Shown piece after piece: positions 43,197 through 51,924 of a stretch of DNA of 64,000 nt. The notes under the pieces were generated by a model. That model ran no database searches. It saw nothing but the letters and a program-made list of their open reading frames with translations, and had not been told where the DNA came from. This DNA comes from Halosimplex salinum. GTDB taxonomy: Archaea > Halobacteriota > Halobacteria > Halobacteriales > Haloarculaceae. Location of the stretch: positions 62,001 to 126,000 of the forward strand of contig NZ_QWGG01000001.1 of NCBI RefSeq assembly GCF_003730195.1, written 5' to 3'. Position 1 is the first letter of the stretch. Each line of letters begins with the position of its first letter. The position numbers and the translations under genes were made by a program.

Positions 43197-43829
43197 TCAG
43201 ACGCCGTCGAGGAAGTTGCGGATCACGTCGTGGCCCACGGCGGTCAACACCGATTCGGGGTGGAACTGGACGGCCTCGATGGGGTGCTCGCGGTGACGGA
43301 TCCCCATCACGAGTTCGACGGTCTCGCCGTCCTCGCCCTCGGTTTCGGTCGTCGCCGTCACCTCGAAGCAGTCGGGGACTTCGGTGGCGACGAGCGAGTG
43401 GTAGCGGCCGCCGCGGATCCCCTGGTCGAGGCCGGCGAAGACGCCCTCGGCGTCGTGGTCGATGGGGAAGGCCTTGCCGTGGATCGGTTCGGGCGCCCGT
43501 CCGACCTCGCCGCCGTAGGCGTAGACGGCGGCTTCGAGGCCGAGACAGACGCCGAGGGTCGGCACGTCGGGGCTGACCTCGGTGAGCACGTCGGTCGTGA
43601 CGCCCACGTCGCGGTCGTTCTTCGGGTGGCCGGGGCCGGGGCTGACGACGATGGCGTCCGGGTCGGCGGCGCGTACGCCATCGAGTGAGGCGGTGTTGCG
43701 GACGACCTCGGTGTCGGCGTGCTCGCTGACGTACTCGACGAGGTTGTAGGTGAACGAGTCGAAGTTGTCGACGAACAGGACCTGTTTCCGGTCGCTCTCG
43801 TCGGCCCGCTCGCGGCCGCGGGCGCTCAT
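43197..43829 (-). CDS. trpG: anthranilate synthase glutamine amidotransferase subunit
   Basis: Provides ammonia from glutamine to TrpE. The 210-residue class I amidotransferase begins with an acidic leader, then VLFVDNFDSFTYNLVEYV, SPGPGHP, the nucleophile Cys in LGVCLGLEA, the GGRYHSLVA loop, and the His-Glu of VQFHPESVLT. Cys, His and Glu of the triad are all present. Last gene of the trpDFEG operon; its start overlaps the trpE stop by 4 bases, keeping the two subunits in stoichiometric production. Confidence 0.95.
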   Translation of the reverse strand: MSARGRERADESDRKQVLFVDNFDSFTYNLVEYVSEHADTEVVRNTASLDGVRAADPDAIVVSPGPGHPKNDRDVGVTTDVLTEVSPDVPTLGVCLGLEAAVYAYGGEVGRAPEPIHGKAFPIDHDAEGVFAGLDQGIRGGRYHSLVATEVPDCFEVTATTETEGEDGETVELVMGIRHREHPIEAVQFHPESVLTAVGHDVIRNFLDGV

Positions 43830-45448
43830 CGGGACACCTCCTCGGCGGAGACGGCGGCGGGGTCGGAGTCGTCACCGGCGTCCTCCTCGATGGCTTCGAG
43901 CGCGTCGAGGACGCCGCCCATCTTCTGTTCGGTCTCCTCGTACTCGCTGGCGGGGTCGCTGTCGGCGACGATGCCGGCGCCGGCGCGGACCGTCACCCGC
44001 TCTTCGTCCCCTGCCTCCTCCACTGTCGCCGACCGGATCACGATGGCGAACTCGGCGTCGCCGGTCCACGTGAAGTAGCCGACGCCGCCGCCGTAGGGGC
44101 CTCGCGGCGACCGTTCGAGGTCGTCGATGATCTCCATGGCCCTGATCTTCGGCGCGCCGGAGAGCGTGCCCGCGGGGAACGAGGCGCGGGTCGCGTCGAA
44201 GGCGTCCTGGTCGTCGGCGAGCGTGCCCGTCACCGTGGACTCGATGTGCTGGACGTGGCTGTACTTCAGGACGCTCATGAACTCCTCGACGCGGACGGAG
44301 CCGGGTTCGGCGACGCGGCGCACGTCGTTCCGGGCGAGGTCGACGAGCATCGTGTGCTCGGCGCGCTCCTTCCCGTCGGCGAGCATCTCGCCGGCGAGTC
44401 GGCGGTCCTCGACGGGGCTCGTCCCGCGCTGGCAGGTGCCGGCGATGGGGTTCGAGAGCACCCGGTCGCCGCGGACGGCGACGAGCGTCTCCGGGCTGGC
44501 GCCGACGATGCTCAGCCCGTCGTAGTCGAGGACGTACATGTACGGCGAGGGGTTGATCGAGCGCAACGACTCGTACAGCCCCAGCGGGTCGACGTCGCCG
44601 TACAGCTCCCGCGTCCGGGAGATGACGCCCTGGTAGATGTCGCCGGCGAGGACGTGTTCCTTGGCTTTCTCGACGGCGTCCTCGTACTCGTCCTGGGGGC
44701 CGGCGTCCTCGCGGTGACGGACGAACCCGCCGGTCTCCAGGTCGCTCGCGCCCGAGAGGAGGTCGGCCACGCGCTCGACCTCCGCCTCCAGTTCCTCGTA
44801 GCGGGCGGCGGCGTCGTCGCCGGGCTCGAGGATCGGGGTACAGACGAGCGAGACGGTCTCCTCGACCTCGTCGAAGACGAGCGTGCTCGTCGTGAGGACG
44901 AACTGGGCGTCGGGGAACCGCGAGTCGGGGTGGTCGAGGCCCACCTCGTCGAGCCAGAGGTCGTAGACGGCGTCGTAGGAGAGGAAGCCGACGAGGCCGC
45001 CCTCGAAGTGCTCGCGGTCCATGTCGGGGAACCCGCGGCGCTCCACGTCGGGCATCGACCCGCGGACCTGGTCGAGCGTATCGCCGCCGTTCAACTCGAA
45101 GAACGTGTCGTAGCGGTCGTCGAACGTCTCGACGGTCGCGTCGTCGGCGTCGACGGTGACGACGCCCTTCGGGTCGTAGCCGACGAAGGAGTAGCGGGCG
45201 TGGCGGTCCTCGGTCGTCGGCGAGAACGCGCCGTCCGGGTCGCTGGAGGCGACCTTCTCCGCGCTCTCCAGCAGGAACGTGTAGTCGGCGCCGTCGATGT
45301 CCGTCGTCCGCCCGGACAGCGCGGCGTATGCCTCGAGCGGTTCGAGGTCGGTGTCGAGGTCGGCGGCCGCGCGCACGACGACCGGCTCGTCGGCCTCGGC
45401 CAGTTCGACGAACTCCGCCTTCGAGAGGTCCAGATCGGGGGAACTCAC
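43826..45448 (-). CDS. trpE: anthranilate synthase large subunit
   Basis: Converts chorismate to anthranilate with ammonia from TrpG. The 540-residue protein has the TrpE N-terminal region (about 1-200; LLESAEKVASSDPDGAFSPT, RYSFVGYDPKGVVTV) and the chorismate-binding domain (about 250-510; GDIYQGVISRTRELYGDVDP, PYMYVLDYDGLSIVGASPET, PIAGTCQRG, AEHTMLVDLARNDVRRVAEP, FPAGTLSGAPKIRAMEIIDD, GPYGGGVGYF). The N-terminal LLES motif matches tryptophan feedback-binding enzymes. Overlaps trpF and trpG by 4 bases each. Confidence 0.95.
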   Translation of the reverse strand: MSSPDLDLSKAEFVELAEADEPVVVRAAADLDTDLEPLEAYAALSGRTTDIDGADYTFLLESAEKVASSDPDGAFSPTTEDRHARYSFVGYDPKGVVTVDADDATVETFDDRYDTFFELNGGDTLDQVRGSMPDVERRGFPDMDREHFEGGLVGFLSYDAVYDLWLDEVGLDHPDSRFPDAQFVLTTSTLVFDEVEETVSLVCTPILEPGDDAAARYEELEAEVERVADLLSGASDLETGGFVRHREDAGPQDEYEDAVEKAKEHVLAGDIYQGVISRTRELYGDVDPLGLYESLRSINPSPYMYVLDYDGLSIVGASPETLVAVRGDRVLSNPIAGTCQRGTSPVEDRRLAGEMLADGKERAEHTMLVDLARNDVRRVAEPGSVRVEEFMSVLKYSHVQHIESTVTGTLADDQDAFDATRASFPAGTLSGAPKIRAMEIIDDLERSPRGPYGGGVGYFTWTGDAEFAIVIRSATVEEAGDEERVTVRAGAGIVADSDPASEYEETEQKMGGVLDALEAIEEDAGDDSDPAAVSAEEVSR

Positions 45449-46143
45449 GCCGGCACCTCCGCTCGCGTCGCGTTCGCGACGAAGCGCTCGAGTGCGTCGT
45501 GGTCCTTCTCGCCGCCGACGCGCTCCCCGTCCGCGTCGAACCGCTCGACGCCGGTCGCGACGTCCACCCCGAAGGGCCGGACGGTCGCGACGGCCTCGGC
45601 GACGTTGTCGGGCGCGAGTCCGCCCGCGAGGATCACCGGTACGTCCACGTCTGCGACGAGTTCGCGGGTGCGCTCCCAGTCGTGGGTCTCGCCGGTGCCG
45701 CCGCCGCCATCGGCGTCGACGGAGTCGACGAGCAGGGCGTCGGCCGCGTCGGCGTAGTCGGCGACGTCGTCGGCGTCGGCGTCGACGGCGGCGATCAGAT
45801 CCTGACGCACTCGGCGGCCGAACGCGGCCAGTTCGCTGGGTGAGAGTCCGCCGTGGACCTGGACGGCGTCCGGCCGGAGGGCGTCGACCAGCGTTACGGC
45901 TTCGTCCACGCTCTCGGGCATCGTCACGAGGACGCTGGTGACCAGCGGTGGGACGCCGGCGAGGAGGTCGGCGGCGGTCGCCTCGCTCACCTCGCGGGGC
46001 GTGTCGACGGGAACGTCGCTGATGACGCCCACCGCGTCGGCGCCGGCGGCGACGACCGCGTCGCGGTCGGTCGCTCGGGTGACCCCGCAGACTTTGACGC
46101 GCGTCGCCGACAGTCCGTGGTCCGGTCCGGGCACGTCGCTCAT
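45445..46143 (-). CDS. trpF: phosphoribosylanthranilate isomerase
   Basis: Amadori rearrangement step of tryptophan synthesis. The 232-residue TIM barrel shows VKVCGVTRATDRDAVVAAGA (catalytic Cys region), VQVHGGLSP, and VILAGGLAPDNVAEAV with the conserved Gly and Asn of the phosphate site. The catalytic acid is expected in the DALLVDSVDADGG strand. Overlaps both trpD and trpE by 4 bases. Gene order D-F-E-G differs from bacterial operons but is known for haloarchaea. Confidence 0.94.
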   Translation of the reverse strand: MSDVPGPDHGLSATRVKVCGVTRATDRDAVVAAGADAVGVISDVPVDTPREVSEATAADLLAGVPPLVTSVLVTMPESVDEAVTLVDALRPDAVQVHGGLSPSELAAFGRRVRQDLIAAVDADADDVADYADAADALLVDSVDADGGGGTGETHDWERTRELVADVDVPVILAGGLAPDNVAEAVATVRPFGVDVATGVERFDADGERVGGEKDHDALERFVANATRAEVPA

Positions 46144-47165
46144 CGGCCCCCGTCGGCGGCGACCCGGTCGCTGACGTCGCGGAGGCTGTCCAGTTTCGCG
46201 ACGGCGTCGCCGGAGTCGATGGCGTCGGCGGCCGCCGCGACGCCGCCCTCCAGCGAGTCCGCCTGTCCGGCGACGTACACCGCCGCGCCGGCGTTGGCGA
46301 GGATGATGTCCCGCTTCGCGCCGGTAACGCTCCCGTCGACGATGCCCTGCAGGTCTGCTGCGTTCTCCGCCGGTGTGCCGCCCGCGACGGCCTCGATGGG
46401 GTGGGTCTCCAGTCCGAGGTCCTCCGGGGTGATCGTGTACTCCGTCACGTCACCGTCCTCGACTTCGGCTACCGCGGTCTCGTCGTGGACGGTGATCTCG
46501 TCCATGCCGGAGCCGTGGACGATCAGCGCGTGGTCGACCGGCATCTCCGCGACCGCGCGGCCGATCAGGCCGACGAGGTCGGCGTCGAAGACGCCCATGA
46601 CCTGCGCGTCGGCGCCCGCGGGGTTGGTCAGCGGGCCGAGCACGTTGAAGATGGTCCGCATGCCGAGTTCGCGGCGCGGGCCGATGACAGCCTTCATCGC
46701 CGGGTGGAACGCCGGCGCGTGCATGTAGCCGATGCCGGCCTCCTCGATGGTCGCCTCCACGGCATCGGGGTGGGTGTCCATGTCGAGTCCGATCTCTTCC
46801 AGCACGTCCGAACTCCCCGACGAGGAGGAGACGGAGTAGTTGCCGTGCTTGGCGATCGGGACGCCGGCGCCCGCGGCGACGATGGCGCTCGTCGTCGAGA
46901 CGTTGATCGTGCTGTAGTCGTCCCCGCCGGTCCCGCAGGTGTCGACCAGCGGTGCCCGGTCCGGGTCGATGGTCCGGGCGGCCTCGCGCATCCCCTGCGC
47001 GAACCCGGCGATCTCCGCCTCCGTCTCTCCTTTCGCGCGCAGCCCCGCCAGCAGCGCGCCGATCTGTGCCTCCGTGGCCCCCTCGAAGACGGCCGTCGCC
47101 GCCTCGCGGGCCTCCTCCAGCGTCAGATGCTCCCCGTCCGTGACTGATTCGATGTATGCTTCCAT
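46140..47165 (-). CDS. trpD: anthranilate phosphoribosyltransferase
   Basis: Transfers phosphoribose from PRPP to anthranilate. The 341-residue protein has the helical N-domain (EAYIESVTDGEHLTLEEAR), the glycine-rich PRPP loop DTCGTGGDDYSTINVST, KHGNYSVSSSSGSSDVLEEI, and HGSGMDEIT. In the second motif bacterial enzymes have KHGNRSVSSKSGSAD; here Arg and Lys are replaced by Tyr and Ser, a haloarchaeal-style change at the PRPP/anthranilate site. Start at the ATG at 47165; GTG at 47174 is also possible. First gene of the operon, behind a candidate operator. Confidence 0.94.
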   Translation of the reverse strand: MEAYIESVTDGEHLTLEEAREAATAVFEGATEAQIGALLAGLRAKGETEAEIAGFAQGMREAARTIDPDRAPLVDTCGTGGDDYSTINVSTTSAIVAAGAGVPIAKHGNYSVSSSSGSSDVLEEIGLDMDTHPDAVEATIEEAGIGYMHAPAFHPAMKAVIGPRRELGMRTIFNVLGPLTNPAGADAQVMGVFDADLVGLIGRAVAEMPVDHALIVHGSGMDEITVHDETAVAEVEDGDVTEYTITPEDLGLETHPIEAVAGGTPAENAADLQGIVDGSVTGAKRDIILANAGAAVYVAGQADSLEGGVAAAADAIDSGDAVAKLDSLRDVSDRVAADGGR

Positions 47166-47196
47166 GTGTGTCACCGATGGACTGTTCCGTAGTGTG

Positions 47197-47214
47197 ATGT
47201 ACGAATCAGTACAT
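47197..47214. promoter_or_regulatory. inverted repeat at the trpDFEG promoter (candidate operator)
   Basis: ATGTAC-gaatca-GTACAT: perfect 6-bp arms with a 6-bp spacer. On the minus strand it lies just downstream of a TATA-like CTTAAG (47218-47223) and 32-49 bases before the trpD ATG, so it would cover the transcription start. Regulator unidentified. Confidence 0.6.
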
Positions 47215-47311
47215 CGACTTAAGGGTATCGGGTGTGGACGAATACTCGCCGGCGCGAACGCGTGTGGGGGGACCCGTCGTCATTCTCAGAATTTGTACCG
47301 CGGCAGAAGAC

Positions 47312-47320
47312 ACTATATGA
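47312..47320 (+). promoter_or_regulatory. TATA-like box of the chemoreceptor gene
   Basis: The sequence actatatga ends 23 bases before the ATG at 47343, indicating a leaderless transcript. Confidence 0.6.
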
Positions 47321-47342
47321 AAGTTCACGGTACCGCTAATAC

Positions 47343-48809
47343 ATGCGATCGACCCTCAAGCGACGGATTGGGGCCGCGCTGGGCGTCCAGTTCGCCCACG
47401 CGGTCTACCAGGTGGTGGTGCTCCTCGTCGTGCCCGGACTGTGGCCGCTCCTCGGCGGACTCGGATTGCTCGGAGCCGCGGCGGGAGCGGGGTACGCGTA
47501 CGTCTCGGTCGTGCGGGCGCTGGACGAACGCGTCTGCGAGCGCCGTGGACTCGAAACCCGGTTGGCCGAGGTCGAGCGCGAGCGCGACGACCTCCGGTCG
47601 CGGCTCGACGACGCGAAGACGGAGCTGACCGACCTCCGGGCCGAACTCGAGGGTCACCCCACGAGTCCGCAGGTCGCGACGACCGACGGCGGCGTCCAGA
47701 CGGCCGAGGAGCCGACTCTCGCGGAGTACGACAGCGACGTCCAGACGGTCGGGATGGCGCTCGACGCGTTCGGCGACGGCGACCTCACGCAGCGACTCGA
47801 CGCCGAAGACCGGCCGGAGACACTCGCGGCGCTGGCGACGGAGTTCAACGAGATGGCGGCCGCCTTCGAGCGGACGTTCGAGGCGGCCGCAGGCTTCTCA
47901 GACGAGGTCGTCGGCTCCTCCGAGCAGGTGACGACCGCGACGCAGGCGGTCACCGACTCCAGCGAGCGGGTCGCCGAGCGAATCCAGCGGATCGCGGACG
48001 TGTTCCACGAGCAACACCAGCAGATCAGCGGCATCTCCGAGGAGATGTCCGAGATGTCGGCGACGATCGAGGAGATCGCCGCCTCCTCCGACGAGGTCGC
48101 CGAGATGGCCGACCAGACCGAGCGACGCACCGTCGAGGGGATCGAGGCCGGTCGGTCGGCACGCGACACGATGGACGACGCACAGGACCAGATCGCCCAC
48201 GTGGTCGAGACGGTCACCGAACTCGACGACCAGATGAACGAGGTGGGCCAGATCGTCGACCTCATCGACGACATCGCCGAGCAGACCAACATCCTCGCGC
48301 TCAACGCCTCCATCGAGGCCGCCCACGCGTCCACGGGCGCGGACAACAACGGTTTCGGCGTCGTCGCCGACGAGGTCAAGAGCCTCGCCGAGGAGACCAA
48401 GGACGCGACCAACGAGATCGAGGACCTCATCGGCGAGATCCAGGAGCAGACCGACGAGACCGTCGACGAGATCGAGGAGATGCAGACGACCATCGACGAG
48501 GGGAAGTCGGGCGTCGGCGAGGGGCTCGACGCGCTGGAGTCCATCCTCGAACACGTCCAGCAGACCTCCACCGGCGTCACGGAGATCAGCAACGCGACCG
48601 ACGACCAGGCAACCAGCTCCGAGGAAGTCGCCTCGATCGCGGACGACGCCGCCGAGACCAGCAAGGAGAACGTCGAGGAGGCGGAACAGGTCGCCGCCAT
48701 CGCCGAGGAGCAGAACCTCGCGCTCTCCGAGATGTACGTCAACGCGAAGATGCTCACGATGCGCGCTGAGCAGCTCTCCGGCCTGTTCGAACGCTACCAG
48801 ACGGAGTGA
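47343..48809 (+). CDS. methyl-accepting chemotaxis protein without extracellular domain
   Basis: A 488-residue chemoreceptor (Htr-type). Residues 18-62 are a hydrophobic hairpin (HAVYQVVVLLVVPGLWPLLG then GLLGAAAGAGYAYVSVV) with no room for an extracellular sensor domain. Then a coiled coil (63-105), a HAMP-like segment (about 125-180; VGMALDAFGDGDLTQRLDAE), and the long signalling helix hairpin (about 190-470) whose tip reads DIAEQTNILALNASIEAAHA then FGVVADEVKSLAEETK, the CheW/CheA-binding region. Methylation-type Glu/Gln pairs lie on both arms. It probably senses an intracellular or membrane-state signal. Motility context: ParA-CheW and FlaD/E-domain genes 10 kb downstream. Confidence 0.93.
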   Translation: MRSTLKRRIGAALGVQFAHAVYQVVVLLVVPGLWPLLGGLGLLGAAAGAGYAYVSVVRALDERVCERRGLETRLAEVERERDDLRSRLDDAKTELTDLRAELEGHPTSPQVATTDGGVQTAEEPTLAEYDSDVQTVGMALDAFGDGDLTQRLDAEDRPETLAALATEFNEMAAAFERTFEAAAGFSDEVVGSSEQVTTATQAVTDSSERVAERIQRIADVFHEQHQQISGISEEMSEMSATIEEIAASSDEVAEMADQTERRTVEGIEAGRSARDTMDDAQDQIAHVVETVTELDDQMNEVGQIVDLIDDIAEQTNILALNASIEAAHASTGADNNGFGVVADEVKSLAEETKDATNEIEDLIGEIQEQTDETVDEIEEMQTTIDEGKSGVGEGLDALESILEHVQQTSTGVTEISNATDDQATSSEEVASIADDAAETSKENVEEAEQVAAIAEEQNLALSEMYVNAKMLTMRAEQLSGLFERYQTE

Positions 48810-48888
48810 GCAGCGCACCCTCCGATCTACTGACACGCCTCCGGCGACACGCGATGCTTTTACTTGCCGCTGCCGAGCAGTACCCCGC

Positions 48889-49980
48889 ATGGACCACAGC
48901 GAAGCCGTCACCGAACGGCTCGACGCACTGCTGACCGACCGCGACCTCGAGGCCGTCTGGTTCGCCCGACCGCCCTCGTTCACCTGGCTGACCGGCGGGA
49001 ACAACGTCGTCGACCGGAGCGCTGGCGTCGGCGTCGCCGCCGCCGGCTACGACGGCGACGGCGTCACCGTCGTCACGAACAACATCGAAGCGCCGCGCCT
49101 CGCCGACGAGGAGCTCTCGGACGCGGTGACCGTCGAATCGATCGACTGGTACGACGGCGGTCTCGCCGACGCCGTCGCCGCTCACAGCCCGAAACCCGCG
49201 GCCGCGGACTTCGACGTGCCGGGCCTCGAATCGGTCGACGCGACGCCGCTCCGCCAGCCGATGACCGACGCCGACGTCGAGCGCTACCGCTCGCTCGGCG
49301 CCGACGCCGCCGAGGTCGTCGAGAGCGTCGTCCGCGAGGCGAGCGCGGACGACCGCGAACGCGAGGTGGGCGGGCGGCTGCGTGACCGCCTGTTCGCTCG
49401 CGGCATCGACTCGCCGGTCGTCCTCGTCGGGAGCGGCGAGCGCGCCAGCAAGTATCGCCACTACACGACTCGCGACGCCGAACTCGGCGACTACGCGCTG
49501 GTCTCGGTGACGGCGGTCCGCGACGGCCTGCACGCGAGTATCACGCGAACGATCGCGTTCGACGCGCCCGAGTGGCTCGACGAGCGGACCGAGGCCGCCA
49601 CGCGCGTCGAGGCGAGCGCGCTCGCCGCCACGCAGTCGGTCGGCCGCGAGGGCGGGACCGCCGGCGACGTGTTCGAGTCGATCCAGGACGCCTACGCCGC
49701 GGTCGGCTACGAGGGCGAGTGGCGCAACCACCACCAGGGCGGTGCCGCCGGGTACGCCGGCCGGGAGTGGTTCGGGAACCCCGACGGCGAGGACCCCGTC
49801 CACCTGCCGATGGCCTACGCCTGGAACCCGACCGTCCAGGGCGCGAAGAGCGAGGACACCCACCTCGTCACCGACGAGGGGATCGAACTGCTGACCGGGA
49901 CGGGCGACTGGCCGACCGAGACCGTCGACCCCGTCGGCGACGGACCCGCGATAGCACGTCACACCGTTCTGCATCGCTGA
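48889..49980 (+). CDS. M24-family (Xaa-Pro peptidase-like) protein with degraded metal site
   Basis: A 363-residue pita-bread-fold protein: creatinase N-domain (1-125) and M24 domain (130-350). Comparison with the five canonical metal ligands shows losses: the two Asp positions are S206 (YALVSVTAVRDG) and S217 (LHASITRT), and the first Glu is N313 (YAWNPTVQG). The His region (NHHQGGAAGY, 280-289) and the last Glu (E322 in AKSEDTHLV) remain. It is unlikely to bind the usual dinuclear metal centre and may be a binding protein or an enzyme with altered chemistry. Genes around it do not suggest a substrate. Confidence 0.85.
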   Translation: MDHSEAVTERLDALLTDRDLEAVWFARPPSFTWLTGGNNVVDRSAGVGVAAAGYDGDGVTVVTNNIEAPRLADEELSDAVTVESIDWYDGGLADAVAAHSPKPAAADFDVPGLESVDATPLRQPMTDADVERYRSLGADAAEVVESVVREASADDREREVGGRLRDRLFARGIDSPVVLVGSGERASKYRHYTTRDAELGDYALVSVTAVRDGLHASITRTIAFDAPEWLDERTEAATRVEASALAATQSVGREGGTAGDVFESIQDAYAAVGYEGEWRNHHQGGAAGYAGREWFGNPDGEDPVHLPMAYAWNPTVQGAKSEDTHLVTDEGIELLTGTGDWPTETVDPVGDGPAIARHTVLHR

Positions 49981-50089
49981 GCGGTCCAGATCTCAGCCGG
50001 CGCTGTCGTCCGAAACCGGGCACACGCCAGTTCTATCGGTGCGACCGCTCACCAGAAGAAAGACGCGAGAACCGAGTCCGTCGAACCGT

Positions 50090-50260
50090 TCAGTCGTCGT
50101 CGGCGACCGCGGCCGACTCCGCCGTGCTCGAGGCCGTCACGCGGTAGGCGGGCTTTCGAACGATCTCCGTGTTGTGACAGCGAGCGCAGACGTACTCCGT
50201 GAGCTTCGTCGTCTCGTCGTTGTGGCTCATGCGCTCGCCGCAGTTCGAACACTCGGGCAT
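50090..50260 (-). CDS. small zinc-ribbon protein
   Basis: A 56-residue protein with two Cys pairs, PECSNCGERM and YVCARCHNTEI, forming a rubredoxin-like or zinc-ribbon knuckle, followed by a basic strand (RKPAYRVTASS) and an acidic tail. Start at the ATG at 50260 is supported by a TATA-like tatttatag on the minus strand 26-34 bases upstream; the frame upstream of it would begin inside the promoter. No family name is certain. Likely a nucleic-acid or protein-binding adaptor. Confidence 0.75.
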   Translation of the reverse strand: MPECSNCGERMSHNDETTKLTEYVCARCHNTEIVRKPAYRVTASSTAESAAVADDD

Positions 50261-50285
50261 TATATTCCTAGTACACTGCGGCACA

Positions 50286-50294
50286 CTATAAATA
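50286..50294 (-). promoter_or_regulatory. TATA box of the small zinc-ribbon gene
   Basis: Minus strand ctatttatag; 26-34 bases before the ATG at 50260, as for a leaderless archaeal transcript. It is one of the clearest TATA boxes in the window. Confidence 0.65.
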
Positions 50295-50372
50295 GTTACG
50301 TTCCACGCCATCGGTGGCGACGAGCGGTGCTCTCCGGGCGTCTGAGTGCGATAGCGGAGGAATGTACGGTCG

Positions 50373-51722
50373 TCAGTGCGAGCCGCTGGGGATCGGCGTC
50401 TGGTCGTCGGTCGTGTCCAGCTGGCGGAGGCGGGCCTCGACGGCGTCGCGGTGGTCGGTCACCGCGTCGAGTTCGTCCGGGACGAGCTCGCGGGCGGGCG
50501 CGACGGTCTGTGCCAGCGCGTCGAGGGCCGCTCGATAGCACGATTCGGCGCGCGAGAGCTGGCCACCGTCACGGTGGCGGTCCCCCTGCTGGACGCGCTG
50601 TGCGGCGAATCGACGGCGCGTCTCGACGAGTTCCCGGGCCACGGTGTCGATGGCGTCGCGGATGGCGGCCGGGTCGCCCTCGAAGCGCTTGGCCGAGCGC
50701 CCCCAGTCGAGTTCGAGCGCCGTCCGGTAGCGGTCGAGCGCGAACTCCAGTTCGTCGGCTCGCTCGCGGAGGTCGTCCGTCTCCTCGGCCCGGTCGCGGG
50801 CGTCCTCCGCGTTGTCGACGGGCGCCCGTTCGAGCGCCGCGACGTTGCGTTCGACCCGTTCGAGCTTCTGCCGGAGGCGGTCGGCGACCTCGTCGTCGTG
50901 GGCGTTCGCGGCGAGCGCCTCCTCGTAGTCGTCGTGGGCGACGCCGTACGCGTCGTGGGCGGCCTCGTACTCGCCGTCGCGCCAGTGGTCCTCGGCCAGG
51001 TCGATGGTGTGGGCGGCGCGCCCCTCCAGCGCCCGGAGTCGAACGTCGGCGATGCGGTTTTCGACGCGTTCGATGCGCGCCGTGATGGCACGGACGCCCG
51101 ACTCGCTGAGCTCGCGTTCGCTCTGTCGGGCTGCGTCGGTCTCGGCCATCGCGTCGCGGACGGCCGCCATCGCGTCGTCGTACATGCGCGAGCGCGTCAG
51201 GCTGTCGGCGTCGTCGACGGCCGCTCTGGCGTCGTCCAGTCGCTCCTCGACCGCGATCCATCGCATCGACGCGGCGTCGAGGTAGTCGACCATCGACGAG
51301 AGGTCGTCGCGACACGGGAAGTACCACTGCACGTCCGCCGCGGTCGTGACGACGAACTCGCTGGCGAGCACGCTCTCGCTGTGTTCGACGACCTCCACGT
51401 CGGCCAGCGGAACGCTGATCGAGCGGTCGCCGTCGTCGGTATCACCGACGACAAAGAGCAGTCTGGTGTCGGTCGCGAGCGCGAAGGCCCGATACCCGTC
51501 CCCGGGTGCGATCTGCTCGGTCTCGTCCCCGTCGATGGTCCCCCGGGAGACGCCCTTCTTGGTGTTCGAGCGCGCGATCACCGGCCGTTCGTCGTCCCCG
51601 AGGTACGCCGCGAGCGGTTCGTCTCGCAGGTACCCGTCCGAGAGAATTCCCCCACGCCCCGTCCCCCGGAGCGTCGATTCGTCGACGCCCTCTGGGTTAT
51701 ACGAATTGATAATCGGGGCCAT
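50373..51722 (-). CDS. PH-like domain protein with long helical/coiled-coil region
   Basis: A 449-residue soluble protein. Residues 25-150 resemble a bacterial PH-like beta barrel (LGDDERPVIARSNTKKGVSR, YRAFALATDTRLLFVVGDTD, ISVPLADVEVVEHSESVLAS), followed by about 300 residues of acidic helices: YLDAASMRWIAVEERLDDAR, and TPR-like pairs (HWRDGEYEAAHDAYGVAHDD). No enzymatic motif is visible. It may be a scaffold linking a surface or lipid to helical partners. It diverges from the 59-codon gene at 51925. Confidence 0.7.
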   Translation of the reverse strand: MAPIINSYNPEGVDESTLRGTGRGGILSDGYLRDEPLAAYLGDDERPVIARSNTKKGVSRGTIDGDETEQIAPGDGYRAFALATDTRLLFVVGDTDDGDRSISVPLADVEVVEHSESVLASEFVVTTAADVQWYFPCRDDLSSMVDYLDAASMRWIAVEERLDDARAAVDDADSLTRSRMYDDAMAAVRDAMAETDAARQSERELSESGVRAITARIERVENRIADVRLRALEGRAAHTIDLAEDHWRDGEYEAAHDAYGVAHDDYEEALAANAHDDEVADRLRQKLERVERNVAALERAPVDNAEDARDRAEETDDLRERADELEFALDRYRTALELDWGRSAKRFEGDPAAIRDAIDTVARELVETRRRFAAQRVQQGDRHRDGGQLSRAESCYRAALDALAQTVAPARELVPDELDAVTDHRDAVEARLRQLDTTDDQTPIPSGSH

Positions 51723-51871
51723 GGGGAGTCGTACACTCCCGGGGGTAATGAGTGACTAGGATCGCTGACTGATACGTCTCAGGACGGCGTACGGACTCGG
51801 AGCGGCCCGGTCGCGCGGAGTGACGGGATCGGGTGACGCGCCGACGCGGTAGCGCGGGCCTACATCCGCGG

Positions 51872-51889
51872 CAGACGCCCGTCTGACGG
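51872..51889. promoter_or_regulatory. palindromic element shared with 58753-58770, copy 1
   Basis: CAGACG-cc-CGTCTG followed by ACGG. The 18 bases are identical to those upstream of the FlaD/E-domain gene. Here it lies directly upstream of a TATA-like gttttacaag (51891-51900) that serves the 59-codon gene at 51925. Confidence 0.6.
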
Positions 51890-51924
51890 TGTTTTACAAG
51901 TGAACTCACGAAACGAGGCCGTGG

